Source: Pseudonocardia halophobica (GTDB lineage Bacteria; Actinomycetota; Actinomycetes; Mycobacteriales; Pseudonocardiaceae). Taken from it: DNA of 64,000 nt. Below, in pieces: positions 24,911-34,500 of the stretch. The notes below the pieces were generated by a model. That model was not told the DNA's origin. It saw nothing but the letters and a program-made list of their open reading frames with translations, and did no database searches. Each line of letters opens with the position of its first letter. Positions within the stretch are counted from its first letter, which is position 1. Location of the stretch: contig NZ_BSFQ01000003.1 of the NCBI RefSeq assembly GCF_027922425.1, positions 124,001-188,000 of the forward strand. Reading direction: 5' to 3'. The position numbers and the translations under genes were made by a program.

Positions 24911-27900
24911 TCAGTCACGGGCCATGAATACCTTCCGCGCCTCGGCCTGGTCCGGCGTCGACACGTAGGCCTCGCCCACACCGAGCTTCTCGAGGGCGAC
25001 GGACATGTTCTGCCCCTCCCGTCCCCTCAGGAACCCGGCCACGGTCTTGCTCTGCGGGAAGTTGCAGCGGAAGGAGACCTTCGTGCCGGCGTTGCTGAGG
25101 ACGTCCTTGTGGAAGTCGTCCACGCCCTGGCTCGCGACGACCACGGCGACGCCGTACTTGCGGCCTTCCTTCATGATCTTCGGGAGCGTGACGTCCCGGG
25201 CGAGCCGATGTGCCTCGTCGAGCACGACCGCCAGGCGGAGACGGCCCGTGGCCCCCCACCGGAACATCTCCCGGTAGACCTTGCGGAGGACGAAGGCGCC
25301 CGCGGCGAGCTGGACCTGCTCCATCAAGCCGTGCACGTCGAGGACGAGGCCACGACGCAGTAGGTCCGCGAAGCTGGGGCCACTCCCCTGCTCCTCGACG
25401 AAGAGCCCGAAGTCGGTCAGCGGGCGAAGCCGGGCGACGGTGTTCTTGCTCCGACCCGTCGCCTCCAGCTCGCTCATGATCTCTCCGAGCTCGGTCATGG
25501 ACGGCAGCCCGGTAGGCCCGCCCGCGGAACCGAACCCGTGGCGTTCGTACAGCTCCCGGGCACCCTCGTAGACGCCGTTGCGCTGGATCTCCCCCATCCC
25601 GCACACGTAGGCAATGACCTCGGAAAGCTCCCACGCGGCCTGCGCATAGCGACGGTGGTTGTCGTCGCGCATCTCGAACGGCCTGATGACGAGGCCCTCC
25701 GACGCGTCGAGGACGGCGGCCCCGCCCGCTGGCTCGGCGGCCATGTCGCCGTGGAAGTCCAGGACCAACGCCGGCAGGCCCTGCTCGGCGAAGGAGTTCA
25801 GCACGTGACGGGTCGTCACCGACTTGCCCTGCCCGGGGATGCCGAGCACGAACATGTGCGGGCTACCGGCCGTGCTGATCCGCCACCGAGCCGCCGCGCC
25901 GTGTGCGTCCTGACCAAGCACGACCTCCACCTGCTGGGGTGCACGACGATCGACGCTGCTCGCCCCAAGAGTCGTCGGGGGAAGTTCTTCGAGCGGTGAC
26001 GGCGAAGCCGGCACTTCCTCCGGCGGTACAGCCTCGACAGGCATGAGGTAGGGAGCGTGTTCGGTCGCCGGGGCGACTTCGGGTGCCGGTGCCGGTGGGG
26101 GTGGCGCATCATCCGGCACCCGAGGACGCGGAGACGGACGTGGCCGAGGCGACGGACGCGACGGCGCCACGGCTTCGGCCGACGACCCCGGATGCAGCCA
26201 AGGCCCCGTTTCCGTCGTCTGCCCGGACGCAGCTGAACGCTTGGACACTGGGGTGCCCTCGGCTGTCGACGCCGGCACCGCAGGGGACGAAGCGGGCGCC
26301 CGATGACTGCTGCGCAGGCCGGTCGGCGCGAGGTGCTCGGCGGTGAGCACCTCTATCCGGACGCCCCGGTGCTCTCGGGGGAAGGCCTCCGCCGCCCCCA
26401 GACTCACCACGTAGCCCCGCCGCCCGATCTCGGGCACGAGCGAGCCGTCCTCGACCTTCTCGAACATCCGCTCCGCGTCCGCTCGCCGCTTAGCGTCGAG
26501 CAGGCCGGTGGCCAGCGCACGGTCGGCGTGGTGGCGCAGGATGCCGACGAGCCGCGCGCGCTGGAGCTCCGCGTCGATCCGCGGCGGGTCTGACCGGAAG
26601 AACGTGTCCAGCAGCATCGAGCGGGTGGAGTCGACCTGCTCGACGATATCGTCCACCAGCGCCGCCGGGAGGGCGGCTGCCTTGCGCGACTTCACCTCCA
26701 CGCACTCCATGCGGAGGCTGCGAGTGGTCGCCCGGACAAGGATCAGGTCGCAGCGCCGGGACCCGGTGGCGTCGCCGGCGTCGCCGAACATCTCCTGGTG
26801 GGCGTCTACCGGCACGATCACCGTGTTGTCCAACTCTCCGCGGTGGCGGAGGTAGGCGACGAGAGCAGCCAGGCTGACGGCCTCGGTGGCGAGACTCGAC
26901 TTGCCCACCAGCCGCAGGGCCAGGCGCCCGGAGACGATCTGGAGGTTGCCGAGGATGTCGCGGATCGAGTCGTCCACGGCGGCGAGGTCGAGCTCGGTCA
27001 TCGCGTCCGCGAGCAATCGGGTCACCTCGCCCCGATGACTCGTGGTCACGGTGAGTCGCGGGCCGAGTCCCTCGATGAAGTCCGGGGCGTAGTCGAGGAT
27101 GTACGGCCGCTCGCGTCCCTCGGCCGCGACGGCCTCGGCGAACAGGTCGATGCCGACGTTGCGGTCGAGCGTGAGCACCCAGTCCGAGCGCTCGTGGACC
27201 GCGTGCAGCGCCGCGACCTCGTCGGTGCCGAGCCGCGCGGTGACGGCCATCCCGGCACCGGGGTAACCGAGCTGGGTCGCCAACCTGCGCTGGTAGGCAC
27301 GGTGGCAGTCGACGACGTCTGCCGCACCGTCACGGCCTCGGGCGCGGACTGCGGGTGCGGTCCGCCAGGCGATGCCCTGCCCGTCAGCGACCCGGACCGT
27401 CGTCGCAGGCGTCAGCAGGTTCCGGAACGAGGCAGCGACGTCCTGGGCCTTGTCCGACCCGGAAGCGGAGACCTGGGCGAGGTCGGCAACCACGCTCAGC
27501 TGGGCTGCGGCCGACTGCTCCGACAGCTCGTGATGCGGCCGAACGCTCAGACCGAGAGCCGGGGTGAGGTAGCTGCGGCTGCCGCGGACCTGCAGGGTGG
27601 CGACCTGCTTCTGGAGGTCGGTGAGAGCTGCCAGCGGGTCGGTGAACGACGGCCTTCGGCTGTACGCGATCACCTCGACACGTGGCGGGGGTGCGACATC
27701 ATCGTCGTCCTCGGCGTTCTGGCGCAGCGCCGATGCTGCGAGGGCTTGGGCGACGAGCTCACCGGATCCGGGGTTGTAGGCGAGCATCCGCAGCGCGTCC
27801 TGTCCCGGATGGACGGTCCGGTACGCCTCGACCCGTTCGGCGACGACGGAGGGCGGCAGATCCGGCGGAACGTCTCGGCGGTCCAGCCCCACCATGTCGA

Positions 27901-29965
27901 AGACGGCCTGGACGGCAGCCCCAGGCTCGGCCTCGCCGGGATCGAGGTACAGCCCGGTGCCTAGGGTCGCCTCGCGGAGGTAGACCAGGGGCGAGCCCTC
28001 CACCGCGAGCACCGTGTACGGAAGGTTCGCGGGCGTAATTCGGGAAGCGAGCCGGGAGTCAACGGTCTGCCGGCGGCGGGCCTTCGGCATCCCGGAGTCG
28101 ATTATCTCGCGGGCCCACGTGCGCAGGACCGCGTCATGCTCGGCGAACCACGCCAGCCGCATAGGGTGCAGCGGGAGGACCGCGACGGCTGCGATGGGGC
28201 GATGCCCGGCCGTGTCGATGCTGATCGACACCGTGTCCATGGTCAGCAGCGCGAGCCGCGTGTCCTCGTCCGCCGCGGCGTCGAGGGCGCGCCGGTAGGT
28301 CTGGCAGTAGGCGACCACCTCGTCGCGCAGGTCGGTGTCCCAGTCGAGGGTCTCGACGACGTCGCGCGGGGCGCGGCTCGCCAAGGTGGCGAAGAGCTTC
28401 CGCCGCCGCTCGGCGAGGGTCGGTGGGAGAGCGAGCACGTGCCCCTCGATGTCCCGCTGGTCCAGCAGCTCCCCTTGCCGACCCTCGGTCGTCCACAGGG
28501 TCCGACGGCCCTGTTCGGCCAACGCCCGACGCTGTAGGTCGACGAGGACTGGGCTCAGTCCGAGCAGGACGGTCCTGCGCCCGCCGAGACGCAGCGAGAA
28601 ACCGCCTCCGCTCCAGCTCGGAGCGTCCTCGGTGAGGTCGTTCTGCCCGTCCAGCGCGGCGTCCAGGCGAGCCTGTGCCAGCGACAGCGCCGTCGAGCGG
28701 CGGCCGCCGGTGCTGAGGACCTCCGCCTCCCACCGCAGAGCGAACTGCTCGCCGTCCGCGACGGCCTCGGACCGGTCGGTCAGCAGCACCGGCTGCCCGT
28801 CGGCATCGAGGCCGGTGACGCGGAGGTAGAGGAGGGCCGCGCCGGCGAGCTCGTCCTCGTCGAGCTCGATCTTCACCGTCGCCTTGCGCTTGTCGCCCTT
28901 GACCGCGGTCCGGACCACGGGCTCGGCGTCCGCCTCGCGGAGGTCCTCCGGCGGCAGCGCCTCCACCAGCCAACGGTGGACATCGGCCGACTTGTCCGGG
29001 TCCGTCTTCCAAGTCACTGTGACCGACGCCGGCGTCGACTCACCGATCTCCGCGTACGGGAGCGTCCCGGGGCCATCCTGCTTGAGCCGCGTACCCGCCC
29101 GCAGCACGCCGTCACCCTTGAGGAACGGCACGACGGTGAGGCTGTCGATCGGCACCGACACCGGCGTCGTCAACGGCCAGAGCTCGAAGGTCAGCTCCTC
29201 GTCGGCCAGTCCTGCGGCCCAGACGGGTGCGTTCGAGAGGTCCACATCCGGACGGCCGAGATAGCGGGCGATCCGGTCCCGGACGGCGCCCTCCTGCAGC
29301 CCCGCGGTGGTAACCCGGTCCGCGACCGAGGCGACAGCGCGCAGCGGGCGGGAGATCTCCTTGACGCACCGGGCGTTGCGGTCGAGCCGATCCACGAGGT
29401 CCTCACCGCCGAGGTCGGGGATGAGGCCGACTTCCGGGAGCATGCGCCCCACCGTCGCCCAGTCCGGATCCGCGGCGATCGCGGCCACGTACCGCGCCCA
29501 GGCCTCGACCGGACGGTTCCGTCCCAGAGCCCGTGCGACTCGCAGGACCGCCCGGCGGACGTCGTCGTCCAGATCCTGGACCATCGCCTCCGCGGCCGCG
29601 CGCAGCAGTCCCGAGAGGTCGGTCCGCTCGAAGCTGTTGTCCAGCGAGCTTGCCGCCGAGCCGGAGCCCACCGGGACCATGAGCAGGAGCTGGCGTTCCT
29701 TGCGGTTGCGCAGCTCGACGGCGCGCTCCGCGGCGATCGCCACCCGGCCGTCCGCTGCGGACGGGTCGTCCGCGAGCACGTGGACGTCGGCGACGTCGTG
29801 CGGCAGGGCGCCTTGCACCGCGTGCACGAGCAGTGGTGCGTCGTCGGAGCGAATCGAGTCGATCCGCATGCAGTGGCCGGGCGCGTGGGCGTCCGTCTGC
29901 TCGACGAGTTGCTCGGCGATCTTCTGGACGACCAGCGTGGGCAGCGGCGGGAACGTCACCGACAT
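24911..29965 (-). CDS. Large HerA/FtsK-like ATPase with embedded ExK nuclease-like motif (DptH/MAD8-like)
   Basis: A 1684-aa protein, third gene of the leftward defence-like operon. The C-terminal roughly 330 residues are a HerA/FtsK-type motor: Walker A 'GIPGQGKSVTT' (about residues 1375-1385), Walker B 'VVLDEAHRLARD' (about 1575-1586) and 'VVVASQGVDDFH' as sensor region. A central segment near residues 1068-1092 reads 'CDLILVRATTRSLRMECVEVK' (landmarks CDLILV and VEVKSRK), a D...ExK arrangement like PD-(D/E)XK nucleases. A Pro-rich linker (about 1215-1320) separates the two. The N-terminal 1000 residues are not recognised. Length, motor position and operon order resemble DptH and, from memory, MAD8. 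It overlaps the upstream gene by ATGA. Confidence 0.7.
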   Translation of the reverse strand: MSVTFPPLPTLVVQKIAEQLVEQTDAHAPGHCMRIDSIRSDDAPLLVHAVQGALPHDVADVHVLADDPSAADGRVAIAAERAVELRNRKERQLLLMVPVGSGSAASSLDNSFERTDLSGLLRAAAEAMVQDLDDDVRRAVLRVARALGRNRPVEAWARYVAAIAADPDWATVGRMLPEVGLIPDLGGEDLVDRLDRNARCVKEISRPLRAVASVADRVTTAGLQEGAVRDRIARYLGRPDVDLSNAPVWAAGLADEELTFELWPLTTPVSVPIDSLTVVPFLKGDGVLRAGTRLKQDGPGTLPYAEIGESTPASVTVTWKTDPDKSADVHRWLVEALPPEDLREADAEPVVRTAVKGDKRKATVKIELDEDELAGAALLYLRVTGLDADGQPVLLTDRSEAVADGEQFALRWEAEVLSTGGRRSTALSLAQARLDAALDGQNDLTEDAPSWSGGGFSLRLGGRRTVLLGLSPVLVDLQRRALAEQGRRTLWTTEGRQGELLDQRDIEGHVLALPPTLAERRRKLFATLASRAPRDVVETLDWDTDLRDEVVAYCQTYRRALDAAADEDTRLALLTMDTVSISIDTAGHRPIAAVAVLPLHPMRLAWFAEHDAVLRTWAREIIDSGMPKARRRQTVDSRLASRITPANLPYTVLAVEGSPLVYLREATLGTGLYLDPGEAEPGAAVQAVFDMVGLDRRDVPPDLPPSVVAERVEAYRTVHPGQDALRMLAYNPGSGELVAQALAASALRQNAEDDDDVAPPPRVEVIAYSRRPSFTDPLAALTDLQKQVATLQVRGSRSYLTPALGLSVRPHHELSEQSAAAQLSVVADLAQVSASGSDKAQDVAASFRNLLTPATTVRVADGQGIAWRTAPAVRARGRDGAADVVDCHRAYQRRLATQLGYPGAGMAVTARLGTDEVAALHAVHERSDWVLTLDRNVGIDLFAEAVAAEGRERPYILDYAPDFIEGLGPRLTVTTSHRGEVTRLLADAMTELDLAAVDDSIRDILGNLQIVSGRLALRLVGKSSLATEAVSLAALVAYLRHRGELDNTVIVPVDAHQEMFGDAGDATGSRRCDLILVRATTRSLRMECVEVKSRKAAALPAALVDDIVEQVDSTRSMLLDTFFRSDPPRIDAELQRARLVGILRHHADRALATGLLDAKRRADAERMFEKVEDGSLVPEIGRRGYVVSLGAAEAFPREHRGVRIEVLTAEHLAPTGLRSSHRAPASSPAVPASTAEGTPVSKRSAASGQTTETGPWLHPGSSAEAVAPSRPSPRPRPSPRPRVPDDAPPPPAPAPEVAPATEHAPYLMPVEAVPPEEVPASPSPLEELPPTTLGASSVDRRAPQQVEVVLGQDAHGAAARWRISTAGSPHMFVLGIPGQGKSVTTRHVLNSFAEQGLPALVLDFHGDMAAEPAGGAAVLDASEGLVIRPFEMRDDNHRRYAQAAWELSEVIAYVCGMGEIQRNGVYEGARELYERHGFGSAGGPTGLPSMTELGEIMSELEATGRSKNTVARLRPLTDFGLFVEEQGSGPSFADLLRRGLVLDVHGLMEQVQLAAGAFVLRKVYREMFRWGATGRLRLAVVLDEAHRLARDVTLPKIMKEGRKYGVAVVVASQGVDDFHKDVLSNAGTKVSFRCNFPQSKTVAGFLRGREGQNMSVALEKLGVGEAYVSTPDQAEARKVFMARD

Positions 29966-31599
29966 CAGGCGGCTCCGAGGGGATGGTGGACGACCTGCAC
30001 GGAGAAGTCGTCGGAGAGGCTGTCGAAGCAGCCGAGCAACTGGAGGCGGACCTTGAAGGCCTCGAGGTTGGCGTCCGCCGCAGCGCGCGCCTCCGCACCG
30101 TCGAGGAACGCGGGCGGCCGGTCCACGAGGATGCCGAAGCGCTCGTGGAGGATATCGAGGACCGCCCGCAACGAGAGCCGGTTACGCACGGTCCGGGTGT
30201 CCGGGTCGACGAACACTGCGAGTAGCAGTGCTTGCAGCAGTTCGTCGCTCGGGGCGTAGCGCCAGCTCCGGCGGTTCGCGTTGCTGCCCTGGAGGACGCC
30301 GTACGGCTTGGTGATACCGCCGACACTGGAGTACCACTTCACCGAGTTCTTCGTGGCCTTGTCCTGGTTCACATCGGCGAGCACGTCCAGGAGCTTGTCC
30401 AGCTCCGAGCTGTCGGACGCCTGAATCCGCCGGAGGAACTCGATCTCCGCCTCGGTCGCGCCCTCGTCCGGGGCTCCGTCGATGAGGTCGTCCAGCCGAG
30501 CACCCGCGAAGTTCTCGACCCGTCGGTGGTCCTTGAGGGCGGCAAGGGCGACGAGCTGGTCCGCAGGCGGGAGCGCGCGGATGCGCGCCATCTCCTCCGG
30601 GCCTCGGGAAAGAGCGTTCTCCACTACGACGAAGGTCATACGGTCGCGGAAGGCTTGCCGGACCCGGTCAAGATCGCGCTCCACGCACCGCCGACACATC
30701 CGGTCGGACTCCGACCAGAGGTCCCCGGTGAAGTCGCAGTAGAGCTCTAGCCCGGACGCGGGCGCAAGATCCGCCATATCGGCGGGTCGCTCCCCGGCCA
30801 GGATCAGCTCGCGAGCCGCTCGGTCGGTCCGCAGGGTGTAGGTGAATAATCCGACCGCGAGCAGCGCGGCGAACGACGACATCAGAGCGGGGGTCGGGAG
30901 ACGGTCGCCGTACGACTCCACGTGGGTGAGGAGCGTGGCAGCGAGATCGGCCGCTACGCCCGGTAGGGGGCTCGGGAACACGCCGCCAGCAACCGGTCGG
31001 GCGTCGCCCATCTCGATCGCCTCAAGGAAGCGGAACTCCAGCAACGCACCAATGTCGAGTCGGTCGGGGTCCACGAGCTGCGGCTCCCACCGAGGCTCGG
31101 GGCCCAGGGCGAGTCCCTTCCCAGTCGCGGCCGCGACGATCCCCCGGAGTTCAGCGCGTGGGTTTCCCGAGCCTCGCCGCTCCAGCTCGTCGAGCAGCAG
31201 GCGGTAGACGATGTCGTCGACGCCTCGATGCCGGACTCGCTCAGTGGGCAGACCGGCGCGGTACGACGCCAGACTGAGCGGCGCCGCCGCGACCATCTGC
31301 TCCCCCGTACGGCTGCGGCTGACCGCCCCCATCTCAATCACGCAGGAGCGGAGCCACCCGTCGAGCAGCGCCCGGTCCGCCTTGTCCTCGAAGCCGATCA
31401 CGGCACCGGAGGCCAGCATCCGGTCCCGATAACCCGCGAAGTCCTCGGCGTCCGTCGTCGGGGGGCTGGACCGGCCACCTTTGACGCACAGCTCGAGCAG
31501 CCGCGGCAGCACCCGGTCGGTATCCACGTCGAGCAGGGAGAACACCGTCAGCGGACGGTACTGGTAGGTCCGCAGCGCCTTGGGCAGGGTGATCGTCAC
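29965..31599 (-). CDS. Unknown protein with CxxC cluster, middle gene of defence-like operon (DptG/MAD7-like position)
   Basis: A 544-aa, largely soluble, helix-rich protein. A Cys cluster 'YCDFTGDLW...MCRRCVERD' near residues 285-307 may bind zinc, and a conserved-looking 'NSVKWYSSVGGITKPYGVL' segment lies near residue 415 (landmark SSVGGITKPYG). No catalytic motif is recognised. It starts at a GTG inside the stop of the kinase gene and its stop overlaps the HerA-like start, so all three proteins are produced together, probably for one complex. By order it corresponds to DptG of the Dnd restriction set or MAD7 of the methylation-associated defence system. I cannot confirm homology by eye. 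Confidence 0.65.
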   Translation of the reverse strand: MTITLPKALRTYQYRPLTVFSLLDVDTDRVLPRLLELCVKGGRSSPPTTDAEDFAGYRDRMLASGAVIGFEDKADRALLDGWLRSCVIEMGAVSRSRTGEQMVAAAPLSLASYRAGLPTERVRHRGVDDIVYRLLLDELERRGSGNPRAELRGIVAAATGKGLALGPEPRWEPQLVDPDRLDIGALLEFRFLEAIEMGDARPVAGGVFPSPLPGVAADLAATLLTHVESYGDRLPTPALMSSFAALLAVGLFTYTLRTDRAARELILAGERPADMADLAPASGLELYCDFTGDLWSESDRMCRRCVERDLDRVRQAFRDRMTFVVVENALSRGPEEMARIRALPPADQLVALAALKDHRRVENFAGARLDDLIDGAPDEGATEAEIEFLRRIQASDSSELDKLLDVLADVNQDKATKNSVKWYSSVGGITKPYGVLQGSNANRRSWRYAPSDELLQALLLAVFVDPDTRTVRNRLSLRAVLDILHERFGILVDRPPAFLDGAEARAAADANLEAFKVRLQLLGCFDSLSDDFSVQVVHHPLGAA

Positions 31600-34500
31600 T
31601 GCCGCCTCCCCACGATCCGGCCGTCGATCGCCTCCGCGGTCAATCTGTTCCCGGCCCCGTCCACGACGAGGACGGAGCGTGCGGGCTCCAGGCGCAGCCG
31701 CTGTCCGAAGCCCTCGATCTCCTGGCGCAGCGCCGCCGAGGCCGGGTCGCCGAGCACCTCGCCGTCCGCCGCGCGCAGGATCAGTTCCGCGGCGTCGAGG
31801 GCAATCGCCAACCGTTGGCCGCGCTCGTGGCGCAGCTCGAGCCGGTCCGCGAACGACTCGACATAGCCGGACCCGGAACCGACCGCAGCCAGCTCGAAGG
31901 TCGTCACCGGCAGTTCCTTGACCACGACGATCGCGCGGACTGCGGGATCCTCATAGGTGCGGTCCTGCAGCGCGAGCCCTTTCCCTTCGTAGCGCGGGAA
32001 CGCCAGGATCCGGGACAGGCCGAGGAGGACCCGCGCCAGGGCGGGGCCGGGCTTGTCCAGCGCGTCGAGGTACTCCTCGAAGTACCGGTAGCTGCGCACC
32101 TCGGCACGCCCGCTGGGCGCGGTCCACTCCCCGAAGTAGAGCGCTCGCTTCAGCCGACCGAGCGACTCGGCGGTCACGGCGGCGAGATCCGGCACGAGGT
32201 CGCGTGAGGCCCGGGCCGCGCGCGCCGCGGCAGGTGCCGCCTGATGAGCGGGGTCGAGCTCGCGCCACTCCTCGACGAGGTAGTCACCGGTGTCCGCCGC
32301 GAAGGCCAGGTCGGGAGCACGACGACCCGCGCCTGCGCGCGGATCCTGTCCGGTGCGGTTCTCCGCGTGGACCGCCTCGCAGGACAGGTCGCCGGTGATC
32401 AACCATCCGAAGGCCGAGCGGACGTCGCGCATCGTGGCCCGACGACGTCGTCGGAGATGGCTGGTCAGGAGCAGCTCCGACACGGCCTCCCGGGCCCCAG
32501 GCGTGCGCAGTCGCTCCGCGTTGTCCCGGATCGGGCAGACGTCTCGCGCCGTGCAGGCCTCGCAGTCCGCCCATCGCTCGTCCGCGGTGAAGAGCGACAG
32601 GACAGCGGTGCCGAGGCCTGAGGCCCCACGATCCGGCGTCGCGAGCGCCCGGCGTTTGAGGTCCACCAGCACGATCCGCCCCTCGGCAGGCTCCCCCGCC
32701 CGCTCCCGGTCGACCTCCGCGGCCAGCTCCGGGTAGCGGTCGCCGAAGTCACCGAGGAACTGAGCGATTCGGCCGTCGTTGGCTGCGAGCAGGGCCGTGT
32801 GGGGCCCGCCCGAGGGCGCGAGGACGGCGTGAATCAGGTCGTCCGAGCTGAGGTCGCCGTGTGACTCCGAGGCGTCGTACACGGCGCTGAACGTGCGACC
32901 GCCGAGCTCCTTGGTCCAACCCGCGGCGTCGGAGCGACGGGTGGTCGCCCCCGCGCCGTCGAGAGCGGCACCGACCTGGACGAGGAACGAGGTCTTCCCG
33001 TCGCCCGGGTTGCCGCTTAGCACGACGACGTCGAGCTCGCCCCCGATCACCGCGGGGAGGAGCGCGGTGTCGAGCAGGGTGTCGGTGTAGGTGCTGCGGG
33101 CAAAGTCGTCGTCCATCCCGCGATTGCCCGCGTTGCCGATCCCGCTGCGCCGGTACAGTCCACGGAGCGCCGCGACCGTGGGGTTCACCATCGGACGGCC
33201 ACTGCGGACGGACGTGTCGCGGGCGCGCAGGATCCGGTCCGCGTACGTCGCGGCGTCCTGCGGACGCTTGCCGGGGTCGGCCGTGACACCTTCGTAGAGC
33301 GCCCCGAGCAGCGCTCGGCCGAACCGGGCGAAGTGCGCCTCGGTAGGCGGGACGAGGACCTCGCGCTCCTCGACGCCCGGGCCCGAGTACGGGTATCGCC
33401 CGAGCATCACGCGCAGCAGGGAGGCACAGGCGCTGTAGATGTCGGCCGCCGGTGTCCAGTGCCGCCGCGCCCACACTTCGGGGGCGGTGAACGGCGGGGA
33501 TCCGACCGCGGACTGGGCTGCGTCCGCCTTCGCGGCCAGGCCGAAGTCGATGAGCGCGGCGCTGCCGTCGTCGCGGACGATGATGTTCGTCGGGCTCACG
33601 TCCCGATGGAAGACAAGCTGCTCGTGGGCGTCCGCGAGGCCACGCAGGACGTCCACCGCGATCCGGCGGAACTGCTCGGCGTCGAGGTCTCGACCCGCCG
33701 TCAGCTCCAGGAGGGTCTGTCCGGGGATGTACTCCTGGACCAGGACTCCGGGTTCAGGCGCGTCGAGCACGTCGTAGGGCCGGGCGCACCGTGAGCTGCG
33801 CAGCGCGTTGCCATGCCGGTACTCGTCGAGGACCTGCGCGTAGTCGACGCGACCGGGTCGCATGTGCTTGAGCGTGCGCGGCTCGCCGAGCTTCTCGTCG
33901 AACGCCAGCCAGGTGACCGCCCACGCACCCTCGCCGAGCTTCCGGTCGATCCGATACCGACCAGCGAGGAGCGCCCCCGGCTCGAGGACCGCGGGCGGAG
34001 GGGGACTCACGGGCGGGACGACGAGCGGCGGGACCGGTTTCTCGATCGGCTGGGGCGCCGATTCGGCGGCGGCAGCGGAGGCGTCCGGGCGGTCGTCGTA
34101 GCGCGGAGCCAGGCAGCGGGCCAGCAGCGACCCGACGACCGGGTAGGAGGCCACCCACTCCCGCGCCTCGGCGTGATCCGGTTGGTCCGACGCGTCACCG
34201 CGAAGCCACTGCGCGAGACAGAGCGCGAGGCTGTAGACGTCGTCGCGGGCGGTCAGGAACTCGAGCGGGGTGCCGGGTGCCTGGAACGCCGCCGACGGGT
34301 GGTCGTTGTCGAGCGACGGGGCGATGGTCTGGGTGCGTGGCAGCTTGGAGCGGCTGAAGTCCCGGAACCGCACCCGGTTCGCCGGTGTCACCTCGACGGT
34401 TCGCAGCTGCAGGGCGCGATGCAGCACACCCGCTCGATGTACCTCGGCCAGGGCGGTGAACGCGTCGTGGACGACGGCCACCCCGACCTCTACGGGTACG

